Below, piece after piece: positions 52,179-61,271 of a stretch of 64,000 nucleotides of DNA; the stretch's first letter is position 1, and every line of letters begins with the position of its first letter. Both the position numbers and the translations under genes were made by a program. Source of the stretch: Firmicutes bacterium HGW-Firmicutes-14 (GTDB lineage: Bacteria > Bacillota > Thermincolia > Thermincolales > UBA2595); NCBI GenBank assembly GCA_002840275.1, contig PHAB01000013.1, positions 1 through 64,000 of the forward strand, in the 5' to 3' direction. The notes under the pieces were generated by a model. That model ran no database searches. It was not told the origin of the DNA and saw nothing but the letters and a program-made list of their open reading frames with translations.

Positions 52179-53972
52179 TCAACCCTGACAGTCCCGGCAA
52201 TCCCCCGGGGTTTCTCCATTAATCCGGTCCTTCGCCTTGAACCTCAGCACCTGGTTTATCCTTGAACCCGTCCGGTAGATAGTAATCCCCTTACACCCCA
52301 GTTTCCATGCCAGCATATACACGGATCTTACATCACCGGTCCCGGCCTCATGAGGGAAATTGACCGTTTTGGATACTGCATTGTCCACATATTTCTGAAA
52401 TGCCGCCTGAATCCTGACATGCCATTCCGCCGGTATTTCAAATGCAGTGGCAAACACCCCCCGCACATCTTCAGGTATACCCTCAATACCCCCGAGGCTG
52501 CCCTTCTTACCTATTTCGTCCTGCAGGGCTTCAGACCAGAAACCCCGTTCCCTGGCGACCGCCTCAAACCGCCGGTTGGTCATGGCAAACTGTTTTCCCT
52601 CAAGTACTTCTTTGATATAGCTCAGCCCAAACAGGGGTTCAATCCCGCTGGAGGTGTCAGCCAGCATGGACAGGGTACCTGTTGGGGCAATGGTTGTAAC
52701 CGTAGCATTGCGCATTTCCCGGTCCCTGTAAATACTCTTTTTTATATTCGGGAAGCTGCCTTTCTCCCGGCCGAGCAGGGCGCTTGCTGTCCTTGCCCGT
52801 TCCCCGATAAAACTCATTACCCCTTCTATTACCTGCAAAGACTCTTCAGATGCATATGGTATGCCCAGCTCAATCAGCAGATCTGCAAATCCCATAACTC
52901 CCAGGCCTATTTTTCGGTTACCCAGGGTTATTTCCTCTGTCTCAGGAAAAACATAGTAATTGACATCGATAATATTATCCAGAAACCTCACTGCAGTTGT
53001 TATATCCTGTCCCAGAAGGCCCCAGTCAATCCGTTCGGTAAAGTTGATGCCGTTTTTGCCGGATTCAGGAGTACCGGAACGGTTACTGCCCAGGGGTTTC
53101 AGATAAGCGAGCAGGTTCAGACTCCCCAGGTTACAACTTTCATAGTCCTGAAGGGGTTGTTCCCCACAGGGGTTGGTTGCCCGGATAGGTCCACATCCGG
53201 GAACACTGTTGGTATGGTTTATATGGTCAAAAAACAGGATTCCCGGTTCACCGTTTGCCCATGCTGCACTTGCTATGGCATCCATTATTTCCCCGGCCCG
53301 GACCTTTTTCCCGGCCGGCCGGCCGGTCCTTGGATTCAGAAACTCTATCTCCCCGTCCCGTTCAACCTCTGCCATAAATTTCCTGTCGGCTCCCACAGAA
53401 ATGTTGAAATTGGCCAGGGCCCCCTCCTGTTCCTTTGAACTTATAAATTCCATAATATCAGGATGCCAGTAATCAAGTACGGCCATATTGGCGCCCCTTC
53501 GCATTCCACCCTGTTTGATGGCATCAGTGGCACAATTATATGCGGCTATAAATGGAACAGGTCCTGAGGCCACTCCACCGGTAGAAGAGACAACATCATC
53601 CTTCGGACGGATTCCTGAAAACGAAAATCCGGTCCCTCCACCCGTTTTGTGGATAAGGGCGGCCCTTTTCATGGTTTCAAAGATACCTTCAATGGAATCA
53701 GGTACAGGAAGCACAAAACATGCCGCCAGCTGCCCTTTTGCCCGGCCTGCATTGGCCAAAGCGGGGCTGTTGGGAAGGAACCTCTTATCAGCCATGATTT
53801 TATAGAACTTTTCCTCCCAGTATGCCCTGTCCTTCTTCCCCTCTGCAGCAGCTGCGGTACGCGCTACCCGGTACAGCATCTGCTCCGGTGTTTCTATAAG
53901 CCTTCCTGCCGGATCTTTAAGGAGATAGCGCTTTTCAAGTATTTTTGTTGCATCTTCCGAGAATATACTCAT
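52179..53972 (-). CDS. nrdJ: Adenosylcobalamin-dependent (class II) ribonucleotide reductase
   Basis: 597 residues. ATG preceded by ACGGAGG. Features: LAACFVLPVPDSIEGIF (substrate-site Cys), GGGTGFSFSGIRP, the catalytic NPCGEQPLQDYESCNLGSL (Asn, Cys, Glu) and ATVTTIAPTGTLSMLADTSSGIEP. The C-terminal CRDC pair can re-reduce the active site. It reduces ribonucleotides with B12, without oxygen dependence. I found no B12 riboswitch or NrdR box in the gap upstream (53973-54082). Confidence 0.93.
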   Translation of the reverse strand: MSIFSEDATKILEKRYLLKDPAGRLIETPEQMLYRVARTAAAAEGKKDRAYWEEKFYKIMADKRFLPNSPALANAGRAKGQLAACFVLPVPDSIEGIFETMKRAALIHKTGGGTGFSFSGIRPKDDVVSSTGGVASGPVPFIAAYNCATDAIKQGGMRRGANMAVLDYWHPDIMEFISSKEQEGALANFNISVGADRKFMAEVERDGEIEFLNPRTGRPAGKKVRAGEIMDAIASAAWANGEPGILFFDHINHTNSVPGCGPIRATNPCGEQPLQDYESCNLGSLNLLAYLKPLGSNRSGTPESGKNGINFTERIDWGLLGQDITTAVRFLDNIIDVNYYVFPETEEITLGNRKIGLGVMGFADLLIELGIPYASEESLQVIEGVMSFIGERARTASALLGREKGSFPNIKKSIYRDREMRNATVTTIAPTGTLSMLADTSSGIEPLFGLSYIKEVLEGKQFAMTNRRFEAVARERGFWSEALQDEIGKKGSLGGIEGIPEDVRGVFATAFEIPAEWHVRIQAAFQKYVDNAVSKTVNFPHEAGTGDVRSVYMLAWKLGCKGITIYRTGSRINQVLRFKAKDRINGETPGDCRDCQG

Positions 53973-54082
53973 ATTGCCTCCGTAAATCTAATATAAGTTC
54001 ATTTTCTCCATATTTCTATATTTACAACCATTTTTCCTGCGACCCCAGGGCCGCTGGTTCTTATTGCTTATTCATCTAATAT

Positions 54083-54112
54083 AAAAAACGCCCTTGATTT
54101 CACAAAGGCGTT
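54083..54112 (-). terminator. Terminator of the tRNA operon
   Basis: Stem AACGCC(T)TT/AAGGGCGTT with T-run on the minus strand, 12 bases after tRNA-Gly. Confidence 0.8.
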
Positions 54113-54124
54113 AATACTTTCTTT

Positions 54125-54199
54125 TGGAGCGGAAGACGGGATTCGAACCCGCGACCCTCGCCTTGGCAAGGCGATGCTCTACCACTGAGCTACTTCCGC
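54125..54199 (-). tRNA. tRNA-Gly (anticodon GCC)
   Basis: 75 bases with CCA. Acceptor GCGGAAG/CTTCCGC, anticodon loop TTGCCAA with GCC, T-loop GGTTCGAATCC. Last gene of the tRNA operon. Confidence 0.95.
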
Positions 54200-54204
54200 A
54201 TAAA

Positions 54205-54280
<76 letters not shown>

Positions 54281-54284
54281 AAAA

Positions 54285-54361
54285 TGGCGGAGCTGACGAG
54301 ATTCGAACTCGCGATCTCCTGCGTGACAGGCAGGCATGTTAGGCCTCTACACCACAGCTCC
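54285..54361 (-). tRNA. tRNA-Asp (anticodon GTC)
   Basis: 77 bases with CCA. Acceptor GGAGCTG/CAGCTCC, anticodon loop CTGTCAC, T-loop AGTTCGAATCT. Confidence 0.95.
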
Positions 54362-54378
54362 GTATTTTTTTGGTGGCG

Positions 54379-54580
54379 CAATGAGCTTTAATATACTTTG
54401 GTGGGCGATGACAGGATCGCCGGCCTGCAGGTCCTTCGGACCTTTGACCTGTCCCCAATTTGTTACCGTAGCCCCGGGTTTTTTCTCAAAACCCGCCGCT
54501 CCGACAAATTGGGGAATCCCCTGACTGCCGACCCCCTAATCCTGCCTCTTACAAGCAGGGGGTCTCAATAATCGCCCTCA
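54379..54580 (-). pseudogene. Degenerate tRNA-Val copy disrupted by a palindromic insert
   Basis: The leader CAATGAGCTTTAATATACTTTG and the tRNA-Val 3' end GGTGGGCGATGACAGGATCG recur here (54379-54420) from the intact copy at 54580-54620. The tRNA match is interrupted by an insert (about 54420-54520). It resumes at ACTGCCGACCCCCT (54522-54537) and then shows the anticodon arm in inverted orientation. The end ATAATCGCCC corresponds to the 5' end. Not functional. Confidence 0.8.
54452..54515. repeat. Palindromic insert inside the degenerate tRNA-Val
   Basis: Outer arms CCCCAATTTGT/ACAAATTGGGG and inner arms CGGGTTTT/AAAACCCG. About 64 bases, a small MITE- or REP-like element without coding capacity. 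Confidence 0.7.
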
Positions 54581-54598
54581 ATGAGCTTTAATATACTT

Positions 54599-54674
54599 TG
54601 GTGGGCGATGACAGGATCGAACTGCCGACCCCCTGCTTGTAAGGCAGGTGCTCTCCCAGCTGAGCTAATCGCCC
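54599..54674 (-). tRNA. tRNA-Val (anticodon TAC)
   Basis: 76 bases with CCA. Acceptor GGGCGAT/ATCGCCC, anticodon loop CTTACAA, T-loop AGTTCGATCCT. First gene of the operon, 20 bases after the promoter's -10 box. Confidence 0.95.
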
Positions 54675-54694
54675 GTTATTGCGTCACAAAAATA

Positions 54695-54723
54695 AGTATA
54701 CACAATCTGTTCAAAGAAGTCAA
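54695..54723 (-). promoter_or_regulatory. Promoter of the tRNA operon
   Basis: Minus strand: TTGACT (54723-54718), 17-base spacer, TATACT (54700-54695), typical strong tRNA promoter. Confidence 0.9.
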
Positions 54724-54819
54724 CTGTAATTTATGGATACTCACAGTTTAACAGACGATATTTCTGCGGTATCCGGGCATTCCTGCACAAATCTGCCTTA
54801 TTGGGGCTATTAAGCCCGT

Positions 54820-55053
54820 TTATGCGGCAGTATAACCGTTTTCACCAAGTATTCTTTTCAGCATGGCTGTTTCGGTAATCCTTTTATCAAATACCACCCT
54901 GGCTTTTCCCGTTTCCCCGGCAAATTCCACACTGATTATACCGGGAATATCTGAAATAACCCTTTCCAGGCCCCGGAACCCTTCGCAGTTTCCCACACTT
55001 ACATGGATGTGAGACCGGTGGCCGGCCGCATGTTGTGAACAGCATTCACACAT
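54820..55053 (-). CDS. HMA-like small metal-binding protein
   Basis: 77 residues, ferredoxin-like HMA fold by pattern (HIHVSVGNCEGFRGLERVI...IISVEFAGETGKARVVFD...ILGENGY). The usual MxCxxC is reduced to a single Cys (GNCEGF). The N-terminus adds CECCSQH and three His. It may bind Cu, Cd or As through CECC. No transporter gene is next to it. Confidence 0.7.
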   Translation of the reverse strand: MCECCSQHAAGHRSHIHVSVGNCEGFRGLERVISDIPGIISVEFAGETGKARVVFDKRITETAMLKRILGENGYTAA

Positions 55054-55128
55054 AATTATACCACCTTCCAGGAACTTCTTGAACTATCGTAGCTCAAAGA
55101 TATTGGTTTGTCAAGCCTGCAGGATTGT

Positions 55129-55995
55129 TTACCCGGACCTTTTCGTGAAACCCAGGATAGCTTCCCTGATTATTTTGGCTCCCAGGACAGCGGTCCTCTC
55201 CGATGGATCTATACTGGGAATTATCTCTACCACGTCCATCCCGATGATATCCAGGTCCCGCAGGGCATGGACAGCACTGATAAGCTCCCGGGAAGAGATG
55301 CCCCCCGGTTCCGGGGTGCCGGTACCGGGCGCAAAGGCAGGATCAGCCACATCTATGTCAACAGTAACATAGACAGGACGGCCGGCCAGGGTTTTTGCCA
55401 CTTCCATAAGAGGTTCCAAAACCGCGTCCGTGTAAAGGTTGGTATTTGTTTTGGCATACTCCAGTTCCTCCCTGGTACCGGAGCGAATCCCAAACTGGTA
55501 CAGGTTCCCGCTCCCGATAACTTCACATGCTTTCCTCATGACAGTGGCATGGGAATTTCCTTCACCCAGATAGTCGCTCCTCAGGTCGGCATGGGCGTCA
55601 AACTGTATTACCGCCAAGCCCGGGTTTTTTTTACAGGCCTCCGAGATTACCGGATAGGAAATCAGGTGTTCCCCCCCAATAAAAACCGGGAACTTCCCAT
55701 CAGCAAACAGGCGTGCTGCCACCCGGTTAATCCTGTTCAGGCTCTCCCCCACATTACCGATGGGGAGATTTATATCACCCCAGTCATAAAACCTGTAGTC
55801 TGCCAGGTCCCGGTCAAGGTAAAAACTGTATTCCTCCAACACATAGGATACATTCCGAACCGCCTGGGGCGCAAACCTTGAACCAGGCCGGTAACTGGCG
55901 GTGAAATCCATAGGCACACCGACAATCACTGTATCAGCCGATTCATAGGTGTCACAGGATCCCATGAAGTTATTAAACCTCTCAATCAGCTCCAA
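55129..55995 (-). CDS. speB: Agmatinase (ureohydrolase family)
   Basis: 288 residues, TTG start at 55995 with GGGAGGTG upstream. The di-manganese motifs are GGEHLIS, AVIQFDAHADLR, TVDIDVADPAFAPGTGTPEPGG. It converts agmatine to putrescine and urea. 15 bases after speE; middle of the polyamine set (arginine decarboxylase, spermidine synthase, agmatinase). Confidence 0.92.
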   Translation of the reverse strand: MELIERFNNFMGSCDTYESADTVIVGVPMDFTASYRPGSRFAPQAVRNVSYVLEEYSFYLDRDLADYRFYDWGDINLPIGNVGESLNRINRVAARLFADGKFPVFIGGEHLISYPVISEACKKNPGLAVIQFDAHADLRSDYLGEGNSHATVMRKACEVIGSGNLYQFGIRSGTREELEYAKTNTNLYTDAVLEPLMEVAKTLAGRPVYVTVDIDVADPAFAPGTGTPEPGGISSRELISAVHALRDLDIIGMDVVEIIPSIDPSERTAVLGAKIIREAILGFTKRSG

Positions 55996-56010
55996 AGAAG
56001 GACACCTCCC

Positions 56011-56841
56011 TTACTCCCTGATCAGGTCATCGACAAATTTGGGCAATATAAATGCCCCCCTGTGAATCTTAGGGGAATAATACCTTGTATCATAAGTAAG
56101 CTCACGGTCGATATCGATATTTTCAGGATTGTACTTCTTTGACCCTATAGTAAAAGACCACAGCCCACTGGGGTATGTGGGTACATTGGCCAGGTATAGT
56201 TTGGTAATGGGAAATTCCCTGGAAATCTTCGAAAAACAACTCCTAATTAAATCGGAATTAAAAAACGGGGATTCTGTCTGGGCTACAAAGATACCGTCTT
56301 CCTTAAGGGCATTGTAAATGGAGGCGTAAAAACCGGATGAAAACAACTCCACTGCCGGCCCAACAGGTTCGGTAGAATCTACGATTATTATATCATATAT
56401 GCCTGCGTTTTCCCGGACATGCCTGATGCCGTCTTCAAACCTGACAGTGACCCTGGGATTGTCCAGGGCACAGCTTATCTCAGGCAGGTATTCCCTGGAC
56501 AGCTCAACCACGCGCCGGTCAATCTCTACGAGAGTTGCCTGTTCAACATCCCGGTGTTTAACAATCTCCCGGATTGCTCCTCCGTCTCCGCCGCCTATAA
56601 CCAGGACATTCCTGGGATTGGGATGAGTGTTAAGAGCCACATGGGTTATCATCTCATGATAGACAAATTCGTCCTCAATGGTTGTCTGGACCATCCCGTC
56701 CAGGACCAGCATCCTCCCAAACTGTACGGTATCTATAATCGCCAGGTGCTGGTAATCGGTCTGCTCGACATGCAGGGTTTTTGAAGTTTTGCAGGTTATC
56801 CCCAAATTCGGGGTCTGTTTTTCAGTATACCAGAGCTCCAT
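56011..56841 (-). CDS. speE: Spermidine synthase
   Basis: 276 residues. Polyamine-synthase motifs: [18 protein letters not shown] (decarboxy-SAM site), [30 protein letters not shown]-terminal beta domain ([21 protein letters not shown]). It needs decarboxylated SAM, so speD must be elsewhere. Start ATG with GGAGG 13 bases upstream. Confidence 0.93.
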   Translation of the reverse strand: MELWYTEKQTPNLGITCKTSKTLHVEQTDYQHLAIIDTVQFGRMLVLDGMVQTTIEDEFVYHEMITHVALNTHPNPRNVLVIGGGDGGAIREIVKHRDVEQATLVEIDRRVVELSREYLPEISCALDNPRVTVRFEDGIRHVRENAGIYDIIIVDSTEPVGPAVELFSSGFYASIYNALKEDGIFVAQTESPFFNSDLIRSCFSKISREFPITKLYLANVPTYPSGLWSFTIGSKKYNPENIDIDRELTYDTRYYSPKIHRGAFILPKFVDDLIRE

Positions 56842-56896
56842 TATAATTTTGCCTCCTTAAAATGGAAGGGGCCCCTGCGGACCCCCTAAGAAAAAA

Positions 56897-57355
56897 TTAA
56901 TACCATAAAGGAACAGCTGCCAGGGCACAGCCTATCTTTTCCACCCTATGCTCCACTGAGGCCACCTTTATTTCCTTCAGGGGTTTTTCCCTTGTTTCAA
57001 AAGCCTCCCGGACCATCTCTTTTATTATTTCCTCTGCCTTCTCTTTCGGGCATTTCCCCGAAAACTCCATGATCACACCAAAGCTGTCCTCAGACAACCC
57101 CACGGCCACGGCAGCAGATATGGTTTCTCCCGGGACATCACTGATTATAGAGCCATAAGCGGTCGGCACCAGGGACCCGGGCGGGATTTCCAGGTTCTCA
57201 TCTATGCCGGCTTCAGGCGGAAGTATACTACTTACCCGTATAAGGTTAATATTGCCTATTCTGCCTTTTAGTAATGCATTATCAAAGGCTGTCAGCTTGC
57301 TCTTTCCTTCAGCTGCTGCAGCCGTCAGAAAATACTTTTTCGGCGTCGGTAACAT
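56897..57355 (-). CDS. pdaD: Pyruvoyl-dependent arginine decarboxylase
   Basis: 152 residues from ATG 57355 (GGAGG at 7 bases). The auto-cleavage site is in INLIRVSSILPP: cleavage between the two serines yields the pyruvoyl beta/alpha chains. A conserved EFSGKCPKEKAEEIIKEM and the C-terminal IGCALAAVPLW fit the family. It makes agmatine, the first step of the spermidine route. First gene of the minus-strand unit, divergent from the gene at 57521. Confidence 0.92.
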   Translation of the reverse strand: MLPTPKKYFLTAAAAEGKSKLTAFDNALLKGRIGNINLIRVSSILPPEAGIDENLEIPPGSLVPTAYGSIISDVPGETISAAVAVGLSEDSFGVIMEFSGKCPKEKAEEIIKEMVREAFETREKPLKEIKVASVEHRVEKIGCALAAVPLWY

Positions 57356-57520
57356 CCTCATTCCTCCTGTTGTAGGTTGTCTTAAACAATACATGAATAT
57401 TATAACAGAATTTCTAAAAAAATAAATGTTTTTTTCAAAATGGCCTTCAGGTAACATATTGTAGACAAAAACGTGGAAATATAAGACATGTAATCCATTA
57501 TAAATAAGGAGGGAATTTAT

Positions 57521-58003
57521 TTGTCCAAAACAGTAATAGGGGTATTCAATTCACGGGAGGAAGCTGAAAAAGCTGTATCAGACCTCCGGGGCAAGGGGTT
57601 TGAAAAAGAGATTTCCATACTGGCGAAAGATGAGAGGGAAAATGCCGACACCGACAGAAACTCCGTAATGTTCGGCGGAGAGTCAATAACCGGCGGGACC
57701 GCCACAGGGGGCCTTTTGGGAGGACTAGCCGGTCTGGCAGTTGGCGCCGGAGCTCTGGCTATTCCGGGTTTGGGGCCAATTATTGCTGCCGGGCCTATCG
57801 CTGGACTCCTTTCCGGGGCAGCCACCGGAGGCATTGCCGGCGGCCTGGTTGATTGGGGTATCCCTGAAGAACGCGGAAAATATTATGAAGGGAAAGTAAA
57901 AGAAGGAAAAATCGTAGCTGCCGTACAAGCCGGAGATGATAAGATTAATTCAGCGGCTGACGTCCTGAGGGCGAATGGGGCGCAGGACGTAGAAACCCAC
58001 TAA
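57521..58003 (+). CDS. General-stress-type protein (GsiB/17M-like domain)
   Basis: 160 residues, TTG start after GGAGGG. N-terminal VIGVFNSREEAEKAVSDLRGKGFEKEISILAKD (a small alpha/beta domain as in 17M stress proteins) followed by a Gly/Ala-rich hydrophobic hairpin (GGLAGLAVGAGALAIPGLGPIIAAGPIAGLL) and a C-terminal alpha/beta repeat. Membrane-associated by the hairpin. Single-gene unit with terminator. Function unknown. Confidence 0.82.
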   Translation: MSKTVIGVFNSREEAEKAVSDLRGKGFEKEISILAKDERENADTDRNSVMFGGESITGGTATGGLLGGLAGLAVGAGALAIPGLGPIIAAGPIAGLLSGAATGGIAGGLVDWGIPEERGKYYEGKVKEGKIVAAVQAGDDKINSAADVLRANGAQDVETH

Positions 58004-58017
58004 TAGTTTTGTGCATG

Positions 58018-58054
58018 GAAGGTGGTGTACCAAATGGGACACCGCCTTCTTTTA
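58018..58054 (+). terminator. Terminator of the stress-type gene
   Basis: 11-bp stem GAAGGTGGTGT/ACACCGCCTTC (one mismatch as G-U) and TTTTA. Confidence 0.85.
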
Positions 58055-58151
58055 TAAAAATACTGGACTATATATAATTGTGGTGAAATAGAATAATACG
58101 GTACAAATAATTTTAATAATATGGTAAAATATGAAAAAGGAGGTGTTTAGA

Positions 58152-59201
58152 ATGACTGAGGTTCAAAATTCAGCGTTGTTGAAGACTCAGGACGTTGTGG
58201 GCAAACCTGTCATCTCCCTTGATGGGGAAGAACTGGGAAGCGTTTCCCGCGTTATTGTTGACCCTGCTAAAGGTGAAGTGGCCGGCCTGACGGTAGGGGC
58301 CAAAGGGTGGTTCAAGGGTGAAAAAGGCGTTGAGTTTGAAGCTGTCAAGTCTTTTGGAAGTTATGCCGTTACTGTGGAACAAAGCGGCCGGGTAATGCCG
58401 CTTGACAACCTCCCTCCACTGGAAAAACTGACCCAGGACCATAACATTTATAACAGGCGGATTATTTCTCCGGACGGAAAGTTAATCGGTTCTATCGACG
58501 ACTTTTATTTCAATACCGGGACAGGACAAATTGAAAGGTATATCCTTACGGGCGGGGTCATCAAAAACCTGTTTAAAGGCCGTGCCAGCATACCGGCCTC
58601 CAGCATCGCCAGCATAGGAAAAGACGTAATCATTGCCATAAGCAGTGTTGAGGAAACCATTCAAAAAGAAGAGACAGGTCTGCAGGACAACCTGGGACAA
58701 TGGAGAGAAGAATGGAAAGAGGATCTGGAACACTGGAAAGACGATTTTGAGAAACTCTGGGAAAAAACCCGGAATAAGTCGGCTGAACTGTATAAAACCG
58801 CCGGGGGTAAAATCGGAGAGGCTGCCCATACAGGTAAGGGCAAGAGCAAAGAGATATTGTCCCGCACAGGCAAAATAGTAGCTGAAAAACAGGAACAGCT
58901 CAAAGATGCCTATGAGATGTGGCTGGGCCGCCTGCAGGCAATTAAAACAAAGCCGGAAACCCCCCTGGGCGACGGGGAAATAGAGGCCCTGCTGGGGCTG
59001 AAGGCAGCCAAGACGGTAACCGCCGGTGACGGTGCTGTCATTATTGAAGCAAACACCGAAGTATCAAGAGAAATTATCGAAAAGGCCCAGAAAGCCGGAA
59101 AAATCAAAGAACTTCTAATATCTGTGGCCACCAAGGACCTGGAGGACAAAATGGAATCCCTGGAAAAAGAAGCTCAAAGGGAAGACGACACGGATATTTA
59201 A
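58152..59201 (+). CDS. PRC-barrel domain protein
   Basis: 349 residues from ATG 58152 with AAGGAGG upstream. Two PRC-barrel domains (about 10-80: DVVGKPVISLDGEELGSVSRVIVDPAKGEV; 93-170: RRIISPDGKLIGSIDDFYFNTGTGQIE) are followed by a charged helical region (about 180-275, WREEWKEDLEHWKDDFEKLWEKT) and an alpha/beta C-terminus. PRC barrels are adapters in RNA or photosynthetic complexes; here the role is unknown. Terminator at 59215. Confidence 0.85.
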   Translation: MTEVQNSALLKTQDVVGKPVISLDGEELGSVSRVIVDPAKGEVAGLTVGAKGWFKGEKGVEFEAVKSFGSYAVTVEQSGRVMPLDNLPPLEKLTQDHNIYNRRIISPDGKLIGSIDDFYFNTGTGQIERYILTGGVIKNLFKGRASIPASSIASIGKDVIIAISSVEETIQKEETGLQDNLGQWREEWKEDLEHWKDDFEKLWEKTRNKSAELYKTAGGKIGEAAHTGKGKSKEILSRTGKIVAEKQEQLKDAYEMWLGRLQAIKTKPETPLGDGEIEALLGLKAAKTVTAGDGAVIIEANTEVSREIIEKAQKAGKIKELLISVATKDLEDKMESLEKEAQREDDTDI

Positions 59202-59214
59202 CCGACATCAAAAG

Positions 59215-59242
59215 AGTGCCCCATCAGAGTAAATGGGGCACT
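59215..59242. terminator. Bidirectional terminator
   Basis: 10-bp stem AGTGCCCCAT/ATGGGGCACT between the PRC-barrel gene (plus) and the FlhB-like gene (minus), with T-rich ends on both sides. Confidence 0.85.
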
Positions 59243-59251
59243 CCCTCTTTT

Positions 59252-59548
59252 TCACCGGGCAGTTTTCCCGCCGCTCCGGTCTGTTTCCATAATAAAAACC
59301 AGTATTTCTGCCACCACCTTGTACAGGTCAGGCGGGATTTCCTGCCCCAGGTCAAGCTGGCTCAAAGCATCAGCCAGCAGTGGATCCCTTTCGACAGGTA
59401 TGTTATTTTCCCGGGCAATCTGCAGAATTTTTTCTGCTATGTACCCCCTGCCTGTCGCCATTACCCGGGGCGCATTCATGGTGGTTTGGTCATAACCGAG
59501 GGCTACGGCCCTCGTTCCGCTTTTACTGGATTCCTTCCGGTCTGCCAT
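59252..59548 (-). CDS. FlhB C-terminal-domain-like protein (FlhX)
   Basis: 98 residues resembling only the cytosolic FlhB/EscU tail: AVALGYDQTTMNAPRVMATGRGYIAEKI and EIPPDLYKVVAEILVF. The auto-cleavage NPxH is changed to NAPR, so it should not self-cleave. Such stand-alone tails may replace or regulate FlhB's specificity switch. Co-directional with the FliK-like gene. Confidence 0.85.
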   Translation of the reverse strand: MADRKESSKSGTRAVALGYDQTTMNAPRVMATGRGYIAEKILQIARENNIPVERDPLLADALSQLDLGQEIPPDLYKVVAEILVFIMETDRSGGKTAR

Positions 59549-59563
59549 GGGATTCCGCCCCTT

Positions 59564-61255
59564 TCACACCCTGAGATTAATATGGAAGAAACCGCCCTTA
59601 TCAGATCGGTCCCCCGGCATAAATTCCTGGGCAGCACCTGAATCAACCCGGCAATCAAGCATGCTGACACTGTAATTCATGTCCATCAGCCGACCGGCAA
59701 GGATATCCCGGGAACTGTCAATCAGTATCCTGGCCCGCTCATTTTCTGTGATGAATCCGAGAGTCAGGCACCTGTCATTGACATTAACTTCACATTTTAC
59801 CAGGCCAAGACTCCGGGTCTCCAGTTTGACCTCCACCCGGCAGGAACTGAAATCCCTTTTTTTATTCTTTTGATCATGACGATGGGTAATTATTAGTTTT
59901 AAAGGTTCCTCCCGGTCCTCATACCGGACAGATGAATACACAATAACCGAATTCTCCCTGGAAGTTTCTGTACCGGTATTAAACTGCCGGACAAACTCCA
60001 TCTTATCAGCCAGGTTCTTCACCAGCGCTGCTAAATCGCTGGGTTCACGTCCCCCGCTTTCCCTAAGCATACCGGCGAACTTATGCAGAAGATCCGGAAA
60101 TTCCGGTTTTTCCGGCACATATTTTTCCTGTTCACCGGCTGCTTCATAAATCCGGCTGAAAACACTGTCTCTGGCTGCCTTGTCCCCTGGAAATCCGTTT
60201 TTGTCCATGAGTTCAGCAAACCTGTCAATAATAATCTTTATAAAATCGCCATCCCGCGGTAATGGGTTTATCCGGGCCGGGGTTGCCTGTATAGCTTCCG
60301 AACCGGTTCCGGCAGACTGGGAAGCCGGTACCGGGGTACTGTCCGTCCGGAAAGCGCCGGGTTGGGAATCTGCAGCCTGAGCAGTGCCAGCCTGAGCAGT
60401 GCCAGCCTGAGCAGTGCCAGCCAGAGCAGTGCCAGCCTGTGCAGTGCCCGTCTGAGAAGGACCAGATTGAGCAGCACCCGTCTGAGCAGTTGTGCCCTGA
60501 GCAGGGCCGGCCTGTCCCGCAGCAGGAGAACCGCTTCCGGGGTCCAGCAGTCTGAAAGCCCTCATCAGCTTCCGGAGCATTTCTGAAGAATCATCGGTGC
60601 CCCTGAACTGAATACTTTCCATGACCCGGTAAATATCAGCCGCCACACGGCCCAGCTCACTGCCGGCCCCGGCTGATTTGATAATATCCCTGATTCCGTC
60701 CATAAGCCGGGTGGTTTCAGAGAGCAGATACTTCATCTCGGTCAGCATTGCCCTTGTTTCAGTAAACATTTGCGGAGTCAGGGGGATTCCTTTTTCCTGC
60801 ATAAACACCGGAATCCATATGTCTCCTTCCGGTATACCCGCAGAACGGATAAAGGCGGATAAAGCCCTTATTGTTTCAGGAGCAAGGGGCATTTCCTGTT
60901 TTATCATCTCCCCTATCAGCCTTATATTGGCTTTGCCTGTATCCAGCCCCATACCCTTCAGAATACCGGCTGTCATCTCCTGGCCGGCGCTCCCTGTCCC
61001 TTCCGGTAATACCCGGAGGACCACACGCCCATCCTTTTCCCCTTCCACAAGACACTTGAGCCGCTGCCCGGCAGGGACATCAGCTTCCAGGTTGGCCAGC
61101 AGTTCTTTGCCTTGATATGTAAGCAGGGCCAGATTCCCCCGTATTTCTTTAAGCATCACACTGATTATCTGACCGGGAGTCAGTTCAACAGTATCGGTCC
61201 TCCCCGCTGCCCGCAGCAGGCTGAAGATGACCTGCCCGATATCTGATGTCCTCAT
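59564..61255 (-). CDS. FliK-like flagellar hook-length control protein
   Basis: 563 residues from ATG 61255 (GGAGGTG upstream). N-terminal alpha/beta part (ELTPGQIISVMLKEIRGNLALLTYQGKELLANLEADVPAG), a middle low-complexity run (AQAGTAQAGTA... about 265-300), and a C-terminal FliK-like domain (VKLETRSLGLVKCEVNVNDRCLTLGFITENERARILI). It acts as a ruler for hook export, with the FlhB-like neighbour. The gene call by domain is good; the exact orthology is uncertain. Confidence 0.75.
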   Translation of the reverse strand: MRTSDIGQVIFSLLRAAGRTDTVELTPGQIISVMLKEIRGNLALLTYQGKELLANLEADVPAGQRLKCLVEGEKDGRVVLRVLPEGTGSAGQEMTAGILKGMGLDTGKANIRLIGEMIKQEMPLAPETIRALSAFIRSAGIPEGDIWIPVFMQEKGIPLTPQMFTETRAMLTEMKYLLSETTRLMDGIRDIIKSAGAGSELGRVAADIYRVMESIQFRGTDDSSEMLRKLMRAFRLLDPGSGSPAAGQAGPAQGTTAQTGAAQSGPSQTGTAQAGTALAGTAQAGTAQAGTAQAADSQPGAFRTDSTPVPASQSAGTGSEAIQATPARINPLPRDGDFIKIIIDRFAELMDKNGFPGDKAARDSVFSRIYEAAGEQEKYVPEKPEFPDLLHKFAGMLRESGGREPSDLAALVKNLADKMEFVRQFNTGTETSRENSVIVYSSVRYEDREEPLKLIITHRHDQKNKKRDFSSCRVEVKLETRSLGLVKCEVNVNDRCLTLGFITENERARILIDSSRDILAGRLMDMNYSVSMLDCRVDSGAAQEFMPGDRSDKGGFFHINLRV

Positions 61256-61271
61256 TAACAGCACCTCCAAT

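Noticed and set aside
52350..53438. 362-residue plus ORF antisense to nrdJ
   Set aside because: Lies wholly inside the well-supported nrdJ with all motifs in the other strand; composition is typical of an antisense shadow.
53973..54082. B12 riboswitch or NrdR box before nrdJ
   Set aside because: Only about 110 bases, no B12-box motif and no clear NrdR palindrome.
60362..60586. Regular repeat looking like a CRISPR array
   Set aside because: 15-base period in frame with the FliK-like gene, coding AGTAQ repeats; no unique spacers.
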